Shown here in pieces: positions 60,420 through 64,000 of a DNA stretch of 64,000 nt; within the stretch, counting starts at the first letter, position 1; each line of letters starts with the position of its first letter. The translations under genes and the position numbers were made by a program. The notes beneath the pieces were generated by a model that searched no databases, was not told where the DNA came from, and saw only the letters and a program-made list of their open reading frames with translations. This DNA is from Agromyces sp. S2-1-8 (GTDB lineage: Bacteria; Actinomycetota; Actinomycetes; Actinomycetales; Microbacteriaceae): contig NZ_JAJOLP010000001.1 of assembly GCF_021129215.1 (NCBI RefSeq), positions 3,906,001 to 3,970,000 on the forward strand. The letters run 5' to 3'.

Positions 60420-60455
60420 CGGATCGCCTGCATCTGCATGGATGCGGGCGATCCG
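60420..60455. terminator. Hairpin terminator after the aminotransferase operon
   Basis: CGGATCGCC (60420-60428) and GGCGATCCG (60447-60455) are perfect arms; the stem continues inward (one T-G pair, then GCATC with GATGC) to a loop TGCATG at 60435-60440, about 15 pairs in all. No T-run is present. Confidence 0.65.
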
Positions 60456-60611
60456 TCGTTCTGCGGAAAGTTGCAGGACCATTCGGCCGGCACCGCCCAC
60501 GAGCGGGGTGGTCGTCTCCTGATCCTGCAGCTTTTCGGCGAGCACGTCTCCGCACGCGTCCTCCTTCGTCGGGCGCTCCTCGATGAGCCGACACCCGGAT
60601 AGCCTGAGAGC

Positions 60612-62186
60612 ATGCGTGAGCGAGGCGGCGGGGGCGGCGTGAGCCGGCGCGGGTTCCTCGCCGCGGCGCTTTCCGGCACCGCCGCCGTCGTGCTCGCGAG
60701 CTGCACCGGGCCCGAGCCGAAGCCCTCCCCCACTCCCACTCCCACTCCGACGCCGACGACGCCCGCCCCGACCGCGACGCCCGGCGGCGTGCCGCTGCCG
60801 ACGGCGATGCGCCGCTCGCGCTGGGCGGCCGACCCGTTCGCCCGCGGAGCATTCGGCTTCCGCGCCGTCGACACCACGCCCGGACTGCGCGAGGCGCTCG
60901 CCGAACCCGTCGGCGACCGGCTCTGGTTCGCCGGTGAGGCCTGTTCGCCCGATGCCCCCGGCACCCTGCACGGCGCACTGCGCTCGGGCGTGGATGCGGC
61001 AGCCTCCCTCATGGCCGTGTCCGAGCCCGGCGAACGCGTCGCCGTGATCGGCGCCGGCCTCGCCGGTCTCGCCGCCGCCCGCGAACTCGATCGCGGCGGT
61101 TTCGAGGTCATCGTGGTCGAGGCGCGCACGCGGATCGGCGGACGCATCGAGACCGTCGGCGACGACGCCTTCGGGCGGCCGGTCGAGCTCGGCCCGCTCT
61201 TCGTCGGCGACGACGCCGCGCTCGCGCGGCTCCTCGACGAGGCATCCGTCACGACCGTGCCGTTCACCGCACGCACCGAGACCCGCTCGCTCGACGGGCG
61301 CACCGTCGCGGTGCCCGCGACCGGCCCCGACGCGGTGGCCGCCGCGCACGCGTGGGCGGCTGAGCAGCCCGACGACGTCTCGCTCGCCGCCGCGCTCATG
61401 GGCGCCGGCGAACTCCCGCCGAAGGACGGCGACACCGACGGCGTCGACGCCGGCGAGTGGCTCAGCCACACGGTGCGCACCGGCGTCGAACCCTTCACCG
61501 GGGCCGGCTCGACGGTGGTCTCCGCGAACACCGATTTCGCCGCGCTCGCCGCGACCCCGCGCAGGCTCATCACCGGGCGGCTCTCCGACGTCGCCGACCT
61601 GCTCGCCGAGGGCCTCGACATCGCCGTCGGCAGCGCGGTCACCCGCCTCGCCGCGACCGATCGCCGCGTCTCGCTGCGGCTCGACTCGGGCGAGTCGGTG
61701 TCGGCCGACCGGGCCGTCGTCGCCGTGCCGCTCGGCGTGCTGCAGTCCGACGCGTTCGAGTTCGACCCGCCGCTGCCCGCGGGGCACCGCCGCGCGCTCG
61801 ACGAGCTCCGCACGGGCGCGGTCGACCTCGTCTGGCTGCGCTTCGACGAGGCGTTCTGGCGACCCGAGCAGCCCGGATCGGGCGAGACGACGGGCGACGC
61901 CTCCGCCTCGGCGCCCGACCTCTACACCGTCGTCGGCGTCGGCACCCAGGTCTCCGCCTGGATCGACCTCGGTGCCGCGAACGGCTATCCGAAGCCCGAC
62001 CCTGCCGAGGTCGACGGCGGCGAGGCGACCGGCCCCTTCGGCGGCGGCCCGCCCGTGCTCGTCGGCATCATCGCTGCCGCGCAGGCTCGCCTGCTCGACG
62101 ACCTCGACGACCAGGCGTTCCAGTCCGCGGTGCTCGACGACCTCGCTCCCTTCGCGACCGCCCCGCCCGCTGCAGCCACCGGTTGA
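60612..62186 (+). CDS. Tat-exported lipoprotein flavin amine oxidase, circularly permuted
   Basis: A 524-residue exported flavoprotein. Residues 11-31 hold a twin-arginine signal (SRRGFLAAAL) and lipobox LASC (Cys31); a Pro/Thr linker follows to about 60. Residues 70-126 then show RWAADPFARGAFGF and WFAGEACSPDAPGTLHGAL, which in normal amine oxidases lie at the C-terminus. The FAD Rossmann motif VIGAGLAGLAAARELD (145-160) and EARTRIGGRIE (170-180), normally N-terminal, come after. The protein ends in AVLDDLAPFA, where canonical enzymes would continue into RWAxDPF. All blocks for FAD binding are present but in circularly permuted order. Likely an extracytoplasmic monoamine or polyamine oxidase; substrate unknown. 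It overlaps the convergent Pr6Pr gene. Confidence 0.85.
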   Translation: MRERGGGGGVSRRGFLAAALSGTAAVVLASCTGPEPKPSPTPTPTPTPTTPAPTATPGGVPLPTAMRRSRWAADPFARGAFGFRAVDTTPGLREALAEPVGDRLWFAGEACSPDAPGTLHGALRSGVDAAASLMAVSEPGERVAVIGAGLAGLAAARELDRGGFEVIVVEARTRIGGRIETVGDDAFGRPVELGPLFVGDDAALARLLDEASVTTVPFTARTETRSLDGRTVAVPATGPDAVAAAHAWAAEQPDDVSLAAALMGAGELPPKDGDTDGVDAGEWLSHTVRTGVEPFTGAGSTVVSANTDFAALAATPRRLITGRLSDVADLLAEGLDIAVGSAVTRLAATDRRVSLRLDSGESVSADRAVVAVPLGVLQSDAFEFDPPLPAGHRRALDELRTGAVDLVWLRFDEAFWRPEQPGSGETTGDASASAPDLYTVVGVGTQVSAWIDLGAANGYPKPDPAEVDGGEATGPFGGGPPVLVGIIAAAQARLLDDLDDQAFQSAVLDDLAPFATAPPAAATG

Positions 62187-62832
62187 CCGCGACGAGCCCC
62201 GCCGTGAGCGTCACGAAGATCACGAGCACGAGGGCGCAGTAGAGCGCGACCCCGACCGGTCCGCCGACCTGCGCCTCGTCGAGGAAGAAGTACGGGTACC
62301 AGCCGACGTCGGCGCCGCGGGCGAGCGTGTAGACGAGCCACGCCGACGGATACACCAGCACCCACCCCACCGTCGACCACGGCACGGGCGGGTTGACCGC
62401 GATGATGCTGTCGGCCGTCCATGCGATCACGGCGAGGGCGGGCACGACGAAGTGCAGCAGCGTGTCGGACCAGGGCACGTCGACCCGGTAGTCGTGCGTC
62501 GACGCCTGCGTCACGATGAGCGCGAACACGATGCCCGAGACGAGCACGTACACCGTCACCATCGTGCGGACGATGCCGAGCCACGGCGGGTCGCGCGGCG
62601 CGAGCAGGGCGAACGCCCCGGCCACGCCGAGCGTCGCGACCGCCGCGAACGCCGACTGCACGGTGAAGTAGCTGAAGAAGTTCGCCGTCGCGAAGAAGCG
62701 GAAGCCCAGCACGTACTGGAAGTTGCCGATGAGCGCGATCACCTCGAGCGCCGCGATGAGCAGCCGGAAGACGCCGAGCGCGCGACGCGCGCGCACCACC
62801 CCCGGTCCGTTCGGGGCGGGCGAGCCGGGCAT
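62068..62832 (-). CDS. Pr6Pr family membrane protein, run-on C-terminus
   Basis: A 254-residue six-helix membrane protein, paralogous to the one at 15164-15871: FFSYFTVQSAFAAVATLG, VDVPWSDTLLHFVVPALAV, ADVGWYPYFFLDEAQVG. Function unknown. Family similarity ends near VAVNRWLQRAG; the last 40 residues are an Arg-rich tail (RSRRERGRRAPRTG and beyond) read from DNA antisense to the amine oxidase end, an overlap of 119 bp. This tail looks like loss of the original stop codon rather than a real domain. Confidence 0.8.
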   Translation of the reverse strand: MPGSPAPNGPGVVRARRALGVFRLLIAALEVIALIGNFQYVLGFRFFATANFFSYFTVQSAFAAVATLGVAGAFALLAPRDPPWLGIVRTMVTVYVLVSGIVFALIVTQASTHDYRVDVPWSDTLLHFVVPALAVIAWTADSIIAVNPPVPWSTVGWVLVYPSAWLVYTLARGADVGWYPYFFLDEAQVGGPVGVALYCALVLVIFVTLTAGLVAVNRWLQRAGRSRRERGRRAPRTGTPGRRGRRAGEPARQR

Positions 62833-62875
62833 GCCTCCACGCTAGCCCGCCGTCGCCCGACCGGCCGACGCCGGC

Positions 62876-63676
62876 TCAGTCGAGCGGCCGCAGGATGCGC
62901 TCGAGGAACCGCTTGGTGCGCGGCTCGCGCGGGTTCGAGAACAACTCCTTCGGGGCGCCGCGCTCGACGACGACGCCGCCGTCCATGAACATGACCTCGT
63001 CGGCGGCATGCCGCGCGAAGCCGAGCTCGTGCGTGACGACGACCATCGTCCAGCCCTCGTCGGCGAGCTCCTTGATGACCTGCAGCACCTCGCCCACCAG
63101 TTCGGGGTCGAGCGCGCTCGTCGGCTCGTCGAAGAGCAGCAGCTGCGGCTTCAGCGCGAGCGCGCGCACGATGCCGACCCGCTGCTGCTGCCCGCCCGAC
63201 AGCTCGAACGGGTAGGCGTCGCGCTTCTCGGCGAGGCCGACGCGTTCGAGCAGTGCGGATGCCTCGGCCACCGCCTGCTCGCGCGGCACCTTCTGCACGC
63301 GCAGGGGCCCCTCGATGACGTTCTGCAGCACCGTCATGTGCGGGAACAGGTTGTGCTGCTGGAACACCATGGCCGAGCGGTCGCGCAGCGCGTACCGCTC
63401 GGACTTCGAGATCGGCTTCGAGAAGTCGAGCGAGGGTCCGCCGGCGATCGACACGGTACCGCCGTCGGGCGTCTCGAGGCCGTTGAGCGAGCGCAGCACG
63501 GTCGTCTTGCCCGAGCCGCTCGGGCCGATGAGCACCACGACCTCGCCGCGGCGCACCTCGAGGTCGATCGAGCGCAGCACCTCGTTGTCGCCGAACGACT
63601 TGCGGATGCCTCGGGCCTCGAGCAGCACGCTGTCGTCGGGCGTCTCGACGGGGGCGAGCGGGTCAGTGGGCGACAT
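62876..63676 (-). CDS. Polar amino acid ABC transporter ATPase (GlnQ-like)
   Basis: A 266-residue ATPase: Walker [14 protein letters not shown] (near residue 52), Q-loop [17 protein letters not shown], signature [15 protein letters not shown], Walker [17 protein letters not shown] and the switch [20 protein letters not shown] are all typical of GlnQ/HisP. It powers amino-acid uptake with the permease encoded upstream, whose stop it overlaps by 14 bases. The binding protein is expected beyond the window. Confidence 0.93.
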   Translation of the reverse strand: MSPTDPLAPVETPDDSVLLEARGIRKSFGDNEVLRSIDLEVRRGEVVVLIGPSGSGKTTVLRSLNGLETPDGGTVSIAGGPSLDFSKPISKSERYALRDRSAMVFQQHNLFPHMTVLQNVIEGPLRVQKVPREQAVAEASALLERVGLAEKRDAYPFELSGGQQQRVGIVRALALKPQLLLFDEPTSALDPELVGEVLQVIKELADEGWTMVVVTHELGFARHAADEVMFMDGGVVVERGAPKELFSNPREPRTKRFLERILRPLD

Positions 63677-64000
63677 AGCGGTCCAGCCTCTTCTCGACGA
63701 GGTTCTGCGCGCCCGAGAGCACGAAGCAGAAGATCCAGTAGATGAGCGCCGCCTCCATGTAGATGAGGAGGAACTTCTGGCTGAACGCCGCGATCTCCTG
63801 GGCGACCCGGAACATCTCGGTCACGAGGATGGTCGAGGCGAGCGACGTGTCCTTCACGAGCGAGATGAAGGTGTTCGAGAGCGGCGGCACCGAGACGCGC
63901 GCCGCCTGCGGCAGGATGAGCCGCCGGAGCGTCGTGCCGGGCGACATGCCGATCGTGTACCCGGCCTCCCACTGCCCCTTCGGCACCGAGAGGATCGCCG
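63663..64000 (-). CDS. Polar amino acid ABC transporter permease, partial
   Basis: The C-terminal 112 or so residues of a HisM/GlnP-type permease; the start lies beyond the right edge. The EAA loop is visible: [18 protein letters not shown] then [18 protein letters not shown], followed by [13 protein letters not shown] and a last membrane helix. It pairs with the downstream ATPase. The frame is open to base 64000. Confidence 0.9.
   Translation of the reverse strand, partial: AILSVPKGQWEAGYTIGMSPGTTLRRLILPQAARVSVPPLSNTFISLVKDTSLASTILVTEMFRVAQEIAAFSQKFLLIYMEAALIYWIFCFVLSGAQNLVEKRLDRYVAH

Noticed and set aside
60720-60780. Pro/Thr-coding simple repeat as a mobile or CRISPR-like element
   Set aside because: The short CCCACT-type repeats encode a flexible linker after a lipobox, common in exported lipoproteins.
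1-64000. tRNA, rRNA, CRISPR arrays, insertion sequences, origin of replication
   Set aside because: All gaps are under about 250 bases and none shows cloverleaf, spaced repeat, transposase or DnaA-box clusters that I can recognise.

Overview
The window is about 72% GC, densely coded on both strands, and rich in GTG starts and 1-4 base gene overlaps. It has Corynebacterium-style regulators (a RamB-like protein beside an aceA/aceB glyoxylate shunt) and many Tat or lipobox export signals. This points to an actinobacterial chromosome, most likely Microbacteriaceae; an Agromyces-like genus is an inference from overall gene content, not a proof. I see no tRNA, rRNA, CRISPR array, integrase or transposase. 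No stretch longer than about 250 bases lacks a gene.

Layout. (1) 1-874: the end of one secreted amidase-domain protein and a complete tandem paralog. (2) 900-11760: a rare-sugar or polyol uptake and catabolism locus on the minus strand, transcribed Gfo/Idh/MocA dehydrogenase, ABC ATPase, two permeases, lipoprotein binding protein, two TIM-barrel isomerases, Dabb protein. A divergent ROK repressor with a clean operator and a Tat-exported TIM-barrel isomerase complete it. (3) 11935-24763: mixed metabolism: TetR with a DUF1772 membrane protein, a DUF1294 protein, a YqaJ-type nuclease, a hydrolase, an oxidoreductase, a DUF5937 regulator with an MFS pump, a GNAT enzyme, a HerA-like ATPase, then malate synthase and isocitrate lyase. 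(4) 25008-29565: a PadR regulator with its membrane partner, a two-component system and a small membrane protein. (5) 29792-35899: a polyamine-type ABC transporter (ATPase, binding protein, two permeases) with a YtcJ-like amidohydrolase. (6) 36030-41838: a lipoprotein, WYL and HxlR regulators beside small enzymes, an isochorismatase-like hydrolase and the RamB-like regulator. (7) 41915-49183: a cluster of DUF7144, GAP, arylsulfatase, SHOCT, DUF6325 and CMD-like proteins plus a large LuxR regulator. A 19-bp dyad recurs in front of two of its transcription units. (8) 49412-62186: amine catabolism: PuuB-like oxidase, cupin, semialdehyde dehydrogenase, then (after two lipoproteins and an HxlR/VOC pair) a PucR regulator, CoA-acylating semialdehyde dehydrogenase, class III aminotransferase and an exported flavin amine oxidase. 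(9) 62068-64000: a Pr6Pr membrane protein and part of an amino-acid ABC transporter.

How the genes fit together. Regions 5 and 8 form a plausible polyamine / omega-amino-acid route: import, oxidation or transamination of the amine, oxidation of the semialdehyde, and delivery of succinate or acetyl-CoA. The glyoxylate shunt and RamB-like regulator would handle the resulting C2 units. Region 2 is an independent carbohydrate module.

Most unusual observations: the amine oxidase at 60612-62186 has the order of its conserved blocks circularly permuted; the 10-mer GGATGCCTCG is strongly over-represented, in coding (two different reading frames) and non-coding DNA; a 19-bp dyad marks a candidate regulon in region 7; and a family of palindromic intergenic repeats is scattered through the window.
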